A stretch of 30,081 nt of DNA from NCBI GenBank assembly GCA_900554205.1, contig USGM01000026.1, forward strand, positions 1-30,081, in the 5' to 3' direction. Position numbers and translations under genes: made by a program. Shown one piece after another: positions 8,563 to 17,198 of this stretch (position 1 is its first letter; each line of letters begins with the position of its first letter). Under the pieces are notes generated by a model, which was not told where the DNA came from, did not search any database, and saw only the letters and a program-made list of their open reading frames with translations. This DNA comes from an uncultured Lachnospiraceae bacterium (lineage in GTDB: Bacteria > Bacillota > Clostridia > Lachnospirales > Lachnospiraceae).

Positions 8563-11349
8563 TTAATCCACTCTGACTCCGGTTCTTACGAGTTTCAATT
8601 CCTTGATCTCCATACCGCTCATGCCGAAGAACAGCTTGACAAAAAAGGTATAGTGGAACAGCGGTGTCGGGAAGTCAACAATTCTCGTCTGCCATTCCTT
8701 GTCTGCTCCCGAGAGCGTCACCGTCCCCATGAGCTGTTTATCCTGAAATACCGAGAGCGGAAGCTGTGCCAGATCGGCGGTTTCCGCAGAAGCACGGCAG
8801 ACAATCTCCAGCCGGAAGGTTCCCCTTGTCTTGACCACTACCTGCATCGTCGTCGATTTTCCCTTCGCCGTATCGATCAGTGCAGGGTCAATGCTGAGCT
8901 CATCCTCCATCTCCAGCTTGAGAAGCTCGCCCATCGCAGCATTCTCCTGCTCCGCGCACTGCTTCAGCTCCCTGTCAAGCTCTGTCTCCCTTCCGGTCAT
9001 CCGTAAAAATGCCGGTGTATCGAGCAGGAAGCGGCAGATGTTCGCCGCACAGCGCTGAAGCTCCCCTCTGGTAAGGTTTCCCTTTTTCAGTTCCTCAAGG
9101 GTATTATCCCCGTTGGAATTTTCCTGTGCATTTGCGACGACTGCGTACAGATCATTCTGCGCGCGCACCATCGCCGCCGTATTGTTTACCGCAGCGGGCT
9201 TGCCCTCATCATTGATCTTCGCCCACCAGTCGGTCATGACAATTCCTGTGAAGCCCCAGTCTCCCCTGAGAATCGTTGTCAGCAGGTCATAGCAGCCCGC
9301 CGTCCAGAATCCATTTACCGGGCCGTAGGTCGACATCACTGACCTTGCCTGGCCTTCCTTCACCGCGATCTCGAAGCCCTTCAGATAGATTTCCCGCAAA
9401 GCTCTCTCGGAGACGACTCCCTCTGCAAGATTTCGGCTGTGCTCCTGATTGTTGCAGGCAAAATGCTTGATCGTTCCCGTGACCTGATATTTATGCATTC
9501 CCCGAAGCTGCGCCGCCGCCATTTTACCCGTGAGCAGAGGATCTTCGGAAAAATACTCAAAATTTCTGCCGTTCAGCGGATTTCTATGGATGTTCATACC
9601 GGGGCCGAGCAGGGATTCAATCTGATTCTTGCGAAGCTCCAGTCCCTCCCACTCATACAGCTGCTCCGACAGTTCCTCGTTAAAGCTGCATGCCAGACAG
9701 GTTCCGTTCGGCATTGCAAACGCAATCGTACCACAGTCCATCCGGATTCCGCTCGGGCCGTCCGCACAACAGCCAAGCGGAATCTCATAGTGCAGCAGTC
9801 CGTCCGTCACTCCGCCAAACGCACTCGCCGTTCCGGGCGTGACCTTCGGAGAACACATTCCCTCCGCACGCACAATGCAGCAAAGCTCTTCATCCGTCAG
9901 CTGTGCCACAAAGTCCTCCATAGAGACCTTTCCGCTCCCGACATCCGAGAGCCGATAGCCCCTGTCTCCGGTGTATGCTCTTTCCGCAGGCAGCTTCTCA
10001 AGGCGTCTCTGCGCCGGATCTACCGTTCTGAGAGATGCCTGCTGCCACACAAGCTCATAGGTACCGTCAACCTTTCGCTCCCCCGGCTTCATGCAGTCGA
10101 ATGCCGTCACCGGTGCCATTGCTTCCTCTAATTCCGCCAGAACCGTTGTCTGCGGAACCGTAAACGCCGCAGCCCTTTCCGCATCCCGCACATTCGCTCC
10201 GGCATAAAAGACGTACTCTCCCGCCTCCAGAACGAAACAGGATTTCTTTCCGGTAATCCCGCTGTCGTCATAGGACGCAAAGCTGTCTGCCGGAATCCTG
10301 ATCGCAAGTGTCTGGCTCTCTCCGGATGCAAGCGTCTTCGTCTTCGCAAAGCCGCAGAGAACTCTTGCAGGCTTTCCGAGCGCGCCCTGCGGTGCCTGAC
10401 AATACACCTGTACAACCTCTTTGCCGGACGCTTTTCCTGTATTTTTCACGGTGATCTCCGCGGTCAGCGCCTCTGTGACCGAACCACTCATACGCACACT
10501 GGTCTCAAAAGTCGTGTAGGAAAGCCCGAAGCCGAAGGGATACAGCACCTTCTCCGGCGCAAAGGTGGAAAAATAGCGATATCCCACATAGATGTCTTCT
10601 TTATAGAAATTCCTGTATGTATCTCCGTAACAGCTTGTGGACGGATAGTCCGCAATGTCATAGGCAATCGTATCGGAAAGTCTTCCCGACGGGGACACCG
10701 CACCGCTTAAGACATCAAGAACACCATTTCCACCCTCCTGACCGCCCTGCCATACATAGAGCACTGCGGACGGCTGATACTTTTCCACCCATTTCATGTC
10801 GATAATATTGCCGACGTTGAGCAGAACGACAGTCCGGTCGAATACACTGCACACCGTTTCCAGCATCTCCTCCTCTGCCGCCGTCAGAAGATAGCTTCCC
10901 GCTTCCACGAGATTATCCTTATCCTCTCCCGCCGTTCTGCCGATCACGATAACCGCGGTATCGGACTCTCTGCGTGCATCCTCCGCAAGCGCTCTGGACA
11001 CCGGCATTTCCTCCTGAAACCACGGCTCCATTGCCCAGCCCGCTCCCGTGTCAAAGGGATGCTCCTGCAGCCAGTCCTCGTATACCTGCTGCAAGGACTG
11101 GTTCAGCCGGTAGCGCCCATCCTTTTCAAGCGCCTCCCTGATGCCCGTGACATATGCCGTATTGACAAGACCTCCCGACCCCGTGCCGCTCTTATAGTAG
11201 CAGAACTGGCTCCTTCCAAACAGCGCAATGCTGCTGCCTGCGGGCAGAGGAAGAACACCTCCTTCATTTTTCAGCAGAACAATTCCCTCCGCCACAGCCT
11301 CCCTCGCTTTTTTCGCATACTCCTCTATCGAAAAAACACTCTTGCTCAT
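8563..11349 (-). CDS. Glycoside hydrolase family 3, permuted domain order with C-terminal extension
   Basis: This 928-aa enzyme has no signal peptide and is a paralogue-type partner of the next gene. The sandwich domain is first (AREAVAEGIVLLKNEGGVLPL, about 15-35), with candidate acid/base E142 in GRTAGEDKDN. An Fn3-like region follows (about 290-380). The barrel domain is next, with CADGPSGIRMDCG, MNIHRNPLNGRNFEYFSEDP, IKHFACNNQEHSRN and nucleophile D707 in VMTDWW. A further 110 or so residues (about 815-928) form a beta-rich tail that the downstream GH3 lacks, possibly a carbohydrate-binding-like domain. The acid/base loop reads GEDKDN instead of GEGWDR, which suggests different substrate specificity. 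GGAGG lies seven bases before the ATG. The gene starts 21 bp after the acyltransferase gene. Confidence 0.93.
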   Translation of the reverse strand: MSKSVFSIEEYAKKAREAVAEGIVLLKNEGGVLPLPAGSSIALFGRSQFCYYKSGTGSGGLVNTAYVTGIREALEKDGRYRLNQSLQQVYEDWLQEHPFDTGAGWAMEPWFQEEMPVSRALAEDARRESDTAVIVIGRTAGEDKDNLVEAGSYLLTAAEEEMLETVCSVFDRTVVLLNVGNIIDMKWVEKYQPSAVLYVWQGGQEGGNGVLDVLSGAVSPSGRLSDTIAYDIADYPSTSCYGDTYRNFYKEDIYVGYRYFSTFAPEKVLYPFGFGLSYTTFETSVRMSGSVTEALTAEITVKNTGKASGKEVVQVYCQAPQGALGKPARVLCGFAKTKTLASGESQTLAIRIPADSFASYDDSGITGKKSCFVLEAGEYVFYAGANVRDAERAAAFTVPQTTVLAELEEAMAPVTAFDCMKPGERKVDGTYELVWQQASLRTVDPAQRRLEKLPAERAYTGDRGYRLSDVGSGKVSMEDFVAQLTDEELCCIVRAEGMCSPKVTPGTASAFGGVTDGLLHYEIPLGCCADGPSGIRMDCGTIAFAMPNGTCLACSFNEELSEQLYEWEGLELRKNQIESLLGPGMNIHRNPLNGRNFEYFSEDPLLTGKMAAAQLRGMHKYQVTGTIKHFACNNQEHSRNLAEGVVSERALREIYLKGFEIAVKEGQARSVMSTYGPVNGFWTAGCYDLLTTILRGDWGFTGIVMTDWWAKINDEGKPAAVNNTAAMVRAQNDLYAVVANAQENSNGDNTLEELKKGNLTRGELQRCAANICRFLLDTPAFLRMTGRETELDRELKQCAEQENAAMGELLKLEMEDELSIDPALIDTAKGKSTTMQVVVKTRGTFRLEIVCRASAETADLAQLPLSVFQDKQLMGTVTLSGADKEWQTRIVDFPTPLFHYTFFVKLFFGMSGMEIKELKLVRTGVRVD

Positions 11350-11370
11350 ACAAAATCCTCCAACCCACTT

Positions 11371-12477
11371 CTAATTCATTTTATCGGCTGCTTTATCGCG
11401 ACTGCCTAGCTTTGACTTTATTTTTCCGTATCCCATCTTTCCGCCGGTTTTCACCAATTCCAACGCCACCGAATAGCCAAGTGATACCCCGACAAGCACT
11501 AAAAAGATCAAGCCCGCGTAGCGGAACGAATAAATGAACCCTCTGAAAAGCGACATATAGAAAAATGTGTGTACAAAGAAAATATTCATGGAATGCTTTC
11601 CCAGGAACCCCAGCACATGCGATATTCCCGGGATTCTCGTCAGGAACTCGGCAACAAACCAGCTCACGAGAAGTGCGACCGGCGCGTCAAGAATCCAGAG
11701 AAAATACGTATGCACCATATAATTCTGGCGGATTAATACCGACAATAACAGAAGCACTGCTCCTGCCACCAGCTTCCAGACCGTCTTTACCTTATCGGAG
11801 AAAAGCTTTTCAAACCACCCTTCATGTGCCGCGACTGCCCCGAACAGAATGACAAAAAAATATCTCTTCGTGTCCTCTCCCATCTGAAATACGGTCGGAA
11901 GAAGCAGCGCCGGAACCAACAGATACCTTCCTGCCTTTCTCACAAGCGGATAAATCACCGGTATGAGAAAAATAATCAGAATTGCCAGTTCCATATACCA
12001 CCATGTCATGTTCAGAGTCGGCGTATCCAGCAGCTGTGCCAAACCGAGCATATCCATCAGCGCGAACATACCGCCCTGCCAGCCCTCCCCATATAACTTG
12101 ACGTAATCAAAGTGTGAAAACCAGAGGAGATTAACGCTGATATACATAATTGCAAAATTTCCAATCAGCCGCAGGCAGCGCCAGCATGCTTCCTTAAGCA
12201 TTTCCGGATAAGAAACATCTCCTGCCGACTCTCTGGCCATCAACCCTTTTGTAATTCCATAAGCACTCAGAAAGGCAAACACCGCCACACAGATATTTCC
12301 AAATCCGCTGAGCATCAGGAAAGTTTCCTGCGAAAACGGGCTGTGATTTACCCCCATGGAAACCAGTAATTCCTGTGATTCAAACAGATGATAAAAGAGC
12401 AAAAGTAAAATTGCCACGCCTTTTACAATCTGTGTGTCCCTTTTTTCAAACGACTGCTTTGTCTGTATTTGCTTCAT
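11371..12477 (-). CDS. Acyltransferase family 3 (OafA/WecH-like) membrane protein
   Basis: This protein of about 368 aa has around ten membrane segments. It begins with the hallmark of acyltransferase-3 enzymes, DTQIVKGVAILLLLFYHLFE, whose histidine lies at the end of TM1. Later blocks include the hydrophobic LGFLGKHSMNIFFVHTFFY near the C-terminus. Family members move acetyl or other acyl groups onto sugars of exported or surface glycans. The acceptor here is unknown. I chose the ATG at 12477 because GTGGGGGA lies seven bases upstream; an in-frame GTG at 12492 sits on that ribosome site. The gene overlaps the 3' end of the DUF6020-like gene by 32 bp, a sign of translational coupling and joint function. 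Confidence 0.88.
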   Translation of the reverse strand: MKQIQTKQSFEKRDTQIVKGVAILLLLFYHLFESQELLVSMGVNHSPFSQETFLMLSGFGNICVAVFAFLSAYGITKGLMARESAGDVSYPEMLKEACWRCLRLIGNFAIMYISVNLLWFSHFDYVKLYGEGWQGGMFALMDMLGLAQLLDTPTLNMTWWYMELAILIIFLIPVIYPLVRKAGRYLLVPALLLPTVFQMGEDTKRYFFVILFGAVAAHEGWFEKLFSDKVKTVWKLVAGAVLLLLSVLIRQNYMVHTYFLWILDAPVALLVSWFVAEFLTRIPGISHVLGFLGKHSMNIFFVHTFFYMSLFRGFIYSFRYAGLIFLVLVGVSLGYSVALELVKTGGKMGYGKIKSKLGSRDKAADKMN

Positions 12478-14281
12478 TGAACAATCCCCCACTTAAAATT
12501 CCGTATAGGAATGGAATCGTGAACATAATCGGATAGGCATATCTGGGATGAAGATAAAAACAGGGTGATGCCATGCAGATCAACAAGCTGATGAACAAAG
12601 GTGCAAGCAGGATACCCCGGACCTCTTTTTTCCTCATGGCAACTCCTGCCAGAATGAACAACAGCCATGTATAAATGCCTACATTTTCCAGTATCTCCAG
12701 AAAAGGAATGTACGCGACAAAGCGATACACAAACAGCAATACTTTATCTACACCCCGGATCAGTCCGCCCTCGCGGAACAGACCATCCGTCTCCGCCTCA
12801 TAGCGGATCGAATTCGTCACTCCCGGATCAAACCATCCGTATACATGTGCAAAAAAGGCCTGAAAGTAACTGTCCGGATGCTTAAAGAAATCCCGAAACC
12901 ATGTCTTAAAATATGCTGCAAGCTGCCCTGCACCCGCGTCTCTCCGATATAATGCCTTCACCGGATCCGAAATGTCCGGATCATATCTCCCTACAATCGC
13001 ATCGACATCTCCAAGCACTCCTTCTATTGCACGCCTCTCTTCATCGGTCAATTCGTATCCGTAATCCCTCAGATAACGTGCCGTCTGCTGAAATGGAACA
13101 GAAAACATCTCTGCCACACTGCCCTTCTCCGCCGAAAGCGCCTCTGTCATAAGGAAATTCGCGCCAAAATAGAGCACGAAAGGAATGATGGCTGTGCAAA
13201 GCAACAGCTTTACGCCTCTCCTTTTCTGCCTCTTTATGCCGTAACGGACAGCCATGACAATGCCGGTCAGCACAACTACATAAATTCCGTTGTTGCGGAG
13301 CAGCCCTGTCAACACCTGTACCAAAACCAGCTTTATCCAGTAGAGGCGGGGTCTGCCTTCCGCGCCCTCCGTCACAAGCTCCTCCAACAGCAAAAGATAC
13401 CATATCATCGCTGCCATAAACGGAACATCCTTAATTGCTGTAGATGCCATATTGGAATACATTGGCGCAAATACATAAATTCCAACCGTCACCAGACGTA
13501 ACACACAGGACACCCGCCTCTTCGTCAGCCTTGCCACCGTGGCTGCCAGTGCAGCCGCAAGCGCTGCCGCCTGTAGAATCGTATAGAGAAAGATACCAAA
13601 ATTCGCACTGCCCGTAATGCCCCTGCCCAGCTTTATCACACCACCCGCAATCAACGTGTGCAGCAGAGGATGATGTGCAGAATATCCGCTCAGACCCAGA
13701 CTCTGTAAAACCTGTCCCAGAAAATCGTAACAGTAATTCGTCGGATAACTCAGGATTATCACCGGCGCCCACAGTATCAGAAGTAAAAGGAACACATTCC
13801 AAAAACACTTTTCGCCCAGAAATTTTTCAACAAATGGCTTACTCCAGCCTGAAGCTGCGGATTTTTCATATAGCCCCAGAAACAGAGCGATCAGATAACG
13901 GAACAGCGCTGCATAGCCCAGAAAAGCCATCAGGAAACCTATGCTCCGGAATACACTTCCAAAGCAACCGCTCCAGTCTCCCAGCTGGGCATAGCTTTGT
14001 CCCATCAACAGACAAAAAGAAAAGAAGAAAGGCAGAACACCCTTCCTATAATATTTTTCGTAGTCGTTCTGCCTGATCCAACAGATAAAAACAATGGCAA
14101 GCGCAAACAGCAATAACCCGACGAAGCCGAAATTCCCCAGCAGGTTCGTCACCTCTGCATAGAGATAATGCAGCTCAGATTTAAAATCTGCCTTATTTAA
14201 TACCGCGCTATACCTCATCTGTATAGCAAAAGCAATCAGCGCCGCCTGTATGACCACAGATACCTTTTTACATATTTTCAC
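12446..14281 (-). CDS. Large polytopic membrane protein, DUF6020-like (GT-C glycosyltransferase-like)
   Basis: This 611-aa integral membrane protein has roughly a dozen or more hydrophobic segments. After about 200 residues comes SYPTNYCYDFLGQ, then YSAHHPLLHTLIAGG, an extracytoplasmic acidic plus HHP pattern reminiscent of GT-C enzymes that use polyprenyl-phosphate sugars. A long hydrophilic loop (about 400-510, including LRDYGYELTDEERRAIEGVL) lies before the last membrane segments. I assign it to the DUF6020 family from memory; the biochemical function is uncharacterised. The start is a GTG with GGGGGA seven bases upstream. It is the first gene of the long operon, behind a good promoter at 14315-14343, and overlaps the acyltransferase gene. 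A glycan transfer role is inference. Confidence 0.8.
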   Translation of the reverse strand: MKICKKVSVVIQAALIAFAIQMRYSAVLNKADFKSELHYLYAEVTNLLGNFGFVGLLLFALAIVFICWIRQNDYEKYYRKGVLPFFFSFCLLMGQSYAQLGDWSGCFGSVFRSIGFLMAFLGYAALFRYLIALFLGLYEKSAASGWSKPFVEKFLGEKCFWNVFLLLLILWAPVIILSYPTNYCYDFLGQVLQSLGLSGYSAHHPLLHTLIAGGVIKLGRGITGSANFGIFLYTILQAAALAAALAATVARLTKRRVSCVLRLVTVGIYVFAPMYSNMASTAIKDVPFMAAMIWYLLLLEELVTEGAEGRPRLYWIKLVLVQVLTGLLRNNGIYVVVLTGIVMAVRYGIKRQKRRGVKLLLCTAIIPFVLYFGANFLMTEALSAEKGSVAEMFSVPFQQTARYLRDYGYELTDEERRAIEGVLGDVDAIVGRYDPDISDPVKALYRRDAGAGQLAAYFKTWFRDFFKHPDSYFQAFFAHVYGWFDPGVTNSIRYEAETDGLFREGGLIRGVDKVLLFVYRFVAYIPFLEILENVGIYTWLLFILAGVAMRKKEVRGILLAPLFISLLICMASPCFYLHPRYAYPIMFTIPFLYGILSGGLFNEANTDKAVV

Positions 14282-14314
14282 AACGACATCCCCCGTGACT
14301 ATTCGGATGTAACT

Positions 14315-14343
14315 ATCTTATCATTCCCGGCTCTGGCGGTCAA
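14315..14343 (-). promoter_or_regulatory. Sigma-A promoter of the long DUF6020-GH3-CapA operon
   Basis: On the minus strand, TTGACC (14343-14338), a 17-bp spacer and TAAGAT (14320-14315) form a near-consensus promoter. It places the start about 25 bp upstream of the GTG of the DUF6020-like gene. No further promoter of this quality is obvious in the short gaps downstream. Confidence 0.7.
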
Positions 14344-14373
14344 TGGGGACAAAAATATCTTGACTTTACCCCT

Positions 14374-14445
14374 GTTGTGCGCAGAACTTCGGTGCAGAAA
14401 AGCCGGAGAATGCCGTGATCCAGCGCAAGGGCTACAGCCCCTAAG
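14374..14445. repeat. Intergenic block after the ABC permease; possible degenerate extragenic repeat
   Basis: This GC-rich stretch between the permease stop and the next operon starts with GTTGTGCGCAGAA (14374-14386), close to the outer arm of the galK-galT palindrome (GTTGTGCAGAA). It ends beside the stop codon with GGGCTACAGCCC (14429-14440), a short palindrome like the GGGCTATAGC after galK. Small inverted repeats lie between, but there is no clean stem with a T-run, so a standard terminator cannot be claimed. Confidence 0.4.
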
Positions 14446-15120
14446 TTACAGCTGGCGCCGCAGCGGAGCCGCCTGCGCATATTTCGACATTGGCACCTTA
14501 TACATGGCAAGCGTGATGAAATAATGCAGCACGCAGGCTGCCGCGATGATTACAATCCCTGCAAACACTGTAAATGCAAACAGATGCTTCATTCCCGCAA
14601 ACAGCTCTGTCCCCCACCCAATTGCGTTTCTGAAATAGACACTGCTCAAAAGGGCAGGCACAAACAGGAGGATTGAAATCACAAAAAACTTATAAGCCAC
14701 CGATGCATATATAATGAGGAGCGCGGATAATGCCGCTATGAAAAAAAGTTCTCCGCAGATGATGTCCCTCCTCTCAGGCAGGGCTGCCACACAGATAAAT
14801 TCTGCGATAGAAACAATGAAATAACCCAGCAACGTTGAAAACAGATTGATGGCAGTCGGCACCGATGTCTGCAGACGCCTTTTCGCAGAGGATGCCTGTG
14901 CCATATTGGTGACACTGACGGAACTCAACATCTGTGTCAGAAACAGGGGTGCAAGCATAACGATATACCCTCCGGGCATATTACTTGCTACTCCGGACAG
15001 ATTTACCCCAAGGGTCACAAACACTCCGAATATCACCATCAGAATTGCGATGGCAACGTTTGCCTTTACCATATAGGCATAGCGCATCAGTTTTATCCCC
15101 AGCTTCAAATCATTTATCAT
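14446..15120 (-). CDS. ABC-2 type transporter permease subunit (second)
   Basis: This 224-aa membrane protein has about six hydrophobic segments (for example ANVAIAILMVIFGVFVTLGV, GGYIVMLAPLFLTQML, LLGYFIVSIAEFICVAALP and a final IVIIAAACVLHYFITLAMY). The pattern and size fit the permeases paired with a YtrA-type GntR regulator and a BcrA/CcmA-like ATPase. It overlaps the preceding permease gene by 11 bp, so the two are probably translated together and form a heterodimer. The short cytoplasmic tail ends in basic RRQL. The substrate is unknown; peptide antibiotics or cell-wall-active compounds are common for this layout. GGAGGGAA lies before the ATG. Confidence 0.82.
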   Translation of the reverse strand: MINDLKLGIKLMRYAYMVKANVAIAILMVIFGVFVTLGVNLSGVASNMPGGYIVMLAPLFLTQMLSSVSVTNMAQASSAKRRLQTSVPTAINLFSTLLGYFIVSIAEFICVAALPERRDIICGELFFIAALSALLIIYASVAYKFFVISILLFVPALLSSVYFRNAIGWGTELFAGMKHLFAFTVFAGIVIIAAACVLHYFITLAMYKVPMSKYAQAAPLRRQL

Positions 15121-15757
15121 AATAACTTCCCTCCACCTTCTTCATAGCGACCCGCACTGCAAGAAAGCTGATGCCGAACGCCAGTGCAAGAAAAACAACC
15201 GTCAAAATTACCATAATCTCCCGTGCCGTCCACACGCACAGGATAAAATAGAAAATCAATGCGATAATCATTCCGACATATCCTGCCAGGTAATTGATCC
15301 ACAGATAACTGTTGAACCGGGCAATCAGCGTCGCCGCCACCGACAGGGTGTAACAGATCAGCGTCAGAAGCAGCCATATGCCGACTCCACCGAGCACATT
15401 CCGTTCTCTGCCGCCCCAGCCCACAAGCTCCGACACACCAAGTACTGCCGCCGCTGCCAGAAGCCTTCTCACAAGATCGAACCGCAGCGCATTCCGCATA
15501 ACATCCATTCCCTTCGGAGATGTCTTCAGGTAATCGATCTTCTCCACATCCTTATCCTGTATTCCCCCGAGATACCAGTTGTCTGCCACCGTCTCGATCA
15601 TGATCAAAACCATGACTGTTGCAATGTTCCTCATTGCAGCCCATTCACCGATTGGCAGAAACTGCAGTCCGATCAACAAAACAGGCAGGACACCGAATAC
15701 CAATATTCTGTACCAGAACGAAGTAAAAACCAGATAGCTCTTTATTTTCCATCTCAT
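15110..15757 (-). CDS. ABC-2 type transporter permease subunit (first)
   Basis: This 215-aa polytopic membrane protein has about six hydrophobic segments, including ILVFGVLPVLLIGLQFLP, VGIWLLLTLICYTLSVAATL and a C-terminal IMVILTVVFLALAFGISFLA. A polar region after the second segment reads DKDVEKIDYLKTSPKGMDVM, between membrane helices as in other two-permease exporters. I prefer the ATG at 15757, nine bases after GAGGGG, over the ATG at 15766, which touches that ribosome site. The ATPase gene ends only 14 bp upstream of the chosen start, and the second permease gene overlaps by 11 bp, so this is the middle of a four-gene operon. Confidence 0.82.
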   Translation of the reverse strand: MRWKIKSYLVFTSFWYRILVFGVLPVLLIGLQFLPIGEWAAMRNIATVMVLIMIETVADNWYLGGIQDKDVEKIDYLKTSPKGMDVMRNALRFDLVRRLLAAAAVLGVSELVGWGGRERNVLGGVGIWLLLTLICYTLSVAATLIARFNSYLWINYLAGYVGMIIALIFYFILCVWTAREIMVILTVVFLALAFGISFLAVRVAMKKVEGSYYDK

Positions 15758-15771
15758 GCCGCTCATCCCCT

Positions 15772-16656
15772 CTACGCAAATTTCAGGCTTGTGTTCGCCT
15801 TCATGACTCCCACACTGATCTGGGACAAGGTCGGTGTCTCGATCACTACATCCATTCCCGCCAGCTGATCCAGCTTTTCTGCAAGACAGATGCCCTCAAA
15901 GCCTAAGGAGGTCTTAGACATGGTATACAATACCTTCTTTGCCGCATCCGCGTCCGCAGCCTCGCCCTTCACGAGAAGATACTTCTCTTTCAGATCTTCA
16001 ACGAAGCCCTGTTCCACAACCGTCCCGTGCTCCATGATAATCGCATAATCCGTCACATTCTCCATGTCGGCAATATTATGTGTGGAGAAAAATACGGAGT
16101 GGCTGCCGTTCCCCTGCTCCAGATATTCCCGGATCAGGTCACAGAGCTTGTCGCGCATCAGCGGGTCAAGCGGAGATGCCGGTTCATCCAGAATCAGAAG
16201 CTCTGTGTCTCTGGCAAGAACTGCAGCCAGCATCAGCTTCATCCTGTTTCCGTCCGAAAGCTCCTTTACACTCTTCTTCACATCCGTCGGGATCCCCAGT
16301 TCCACACAGATCGCATGAAATCTGTCGCTGTGGAAATTCTCAAACAACAGTCCGCTGATCTCCTCCACCTGTTTCACTGTCCAGTGCGGAAGGAAATAGC
16401 CGCCCGGCCCGGTGTAACCGATCTTTTCCTGCACCCTGCCATCCTGCATCCTTTCATTGTCAAAATAATTGACCTCCCCCTTGAAATCCAGCCGGATTCC
16501 TGCCAGAATATTCAACAGCGTCGTCTTGCCAGCGCCATTCTCTCCGATCAGGGCAGTGGCAAAGCCCTGCGGAATCTGCAGTCCGGGGATTGAAAGTTCA
16601 AAGCCCTTGAATTTCTTTTTTAAGTTAGTTGCTCGTATTACCTGTTTTGTCTCCAT
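15772..16656 (-). CDS. ABC transporter ATP-binding protein (YtrB/BcrA-like)
   Basis: This cytoplasmic ATPase of about 294 aa powers the two permeases encoded next. It has Walker A GENGAGKTT (38-46), a signature motif LSDGN (133-137, a variant of LSGGQ usual for this subfamily), Walker B LLILDEP (153-159) followed by a D-loop-like SPLDP, and the switch histidine in FFSTHNI (H193). A C-terminal extension of about 70 residues (from KEKYLLVKGEAAD) is typical of exporters of this group. I chose the ATG at 16656 because AGGAATGGAGG precedes it; an ATG at 16710 overlaps the regulator stop as TGATG and would add 18 residues. The substrate is unknown. Confidence 0.92.
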   Translation of the reverse strand: METKQVIRATNLKKKFKGFELSIPGLQIPQGFATALIGENGAGKTTLLNILAGIRLDFKGEVNYFDNERMQDGRVQEKIGYTGPGGYFLPHWTVKQVEEISGLLFENFHSDRFHAICVELGIPTDVKKSVKELSDGNRMKLMLAAVLARDTELLILDEPASPLDPLMRDKLCDLIREYLEQGNGSHSVFFSTHNIADMENVTDYAIIMEHGTVVEQGFVEDLKEKYLLVKGEAADADAAKKVLYTMSKTSLGFEGICLAEKLDQLAGMDVVIETPTLSQISVGVMKANTSLKFA

Positions 16657-16709
16657 ATTAACCTCCATTCCTGCGCTGTAGCTGCGCATTCGCAATTTCA
16701 TTTTTAACA

Positions 16710-17081
16710 TCAGTCTTCTATGCTCAGCAGCGCTTCCAGCGTCTGCTTCAACTCTGTATGAGTCATCCCTGCCAGATCCGCCGCGTGGATCGCCTCCTGC
16801 AAGGCTTCCTCCACCTTCCGCATGTGCTGCTCCTTCAGCATTTCACTGTCCTGCGCATTGACGTAGAAGCCCTTGCCCTGTGATGCCGTCACAAGTCCCT
16901 CCGCCTCCAGCTGTTCATAAGCCTTCATCGTTGTAATGACGCTGATCTTCAAATCCCTTGCCAGCCCGCGGATTGAGGGAAGATAGTCTCCCTCCTTCAG
17001 CTTCCCCGCAAGAATGTCGGCCTTCAACTGGTCGGCTATCTGTTGATAGATCGGTATTCCTGAATTCTGTAATAGTTTCAA
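16710..17081 (-). CDS. GntR family transcriptional regulator (YtrA subfamily)
   Basis: This is a short regulator of about 123 aa. The winged helix-turn-helix occupies residues 10-75 (PIYQQIADQLKADILAG, then LPSIRGLARDLKISVITTMKAYEQL and GLVTASQGKGFYV). A brief C-terminal helical tail replaces the large ligand domain of other GntR proteins, which defines the YtrA type. Such proteins usually repress their own operon with an ABC exporter and respond to wall-active compounds. The start is probably the TTG at 17081, eight bases after AAGGGG; a GTG at 17090 is an alternative. It is the first gene of the operon with the ATPase and two permeases, behind a strong promoter. Confidence 0.9.
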   Translation of the reverse strand: MKLLQNSGIPIYQQIADQLKADILAGKLKEGDYLPSIRGLARDLKISVITTMKAYEQLEAEGLVTASQGKGFYVNAQDSEMLKEQHMRKVEEALQEAIHAADLAGMTHTELKQTLEALLSIED

Positions 17082-17112
17082 TATTGTCACCCCTTCAACT
17101 GTTTATGTGTTA

Positions 17113-17141
17113 TATATACAGCATAATCAGTGTAATGTCAA
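17113..17141 (-). promoter_or_regulatory. Sigma-A promoter of the GntR-ABC operon
   Basis: The minus strand has TTGACA (17141-17136), a 17-bp spacer and TATATA (17118-17113). The -10 lies in GTATATATAACAC, and the start would fall a short distance before the GntR gene. A YtrA-type operator would be expected to overlap this site, but I see no clear dyad beyond the AT run. Confidence 0.8.
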
Positions 17142-17154
17142 TAGTTATTTCCAA

Positions 17155-17194
17155 ATAAAAAGAAAAGATACTTTGCCATACATGACAAAGTACC
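17155..17194 (-). terminator. Rho-independent terminator after the second AraC gene
   Basis: On the minus strand GGTACTTTG pairs with CAAAGTATC (one G-T pair) around a 10-base loop (17167-17194). A T-rich tract, TTTTCTTTTT, follows (17166-17157). It lies five bases after the AraC stop codon and separates that gene from the GntR promoter downstream. Confidence 0.85.
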
Positions 17195-17198
17195 TCAA

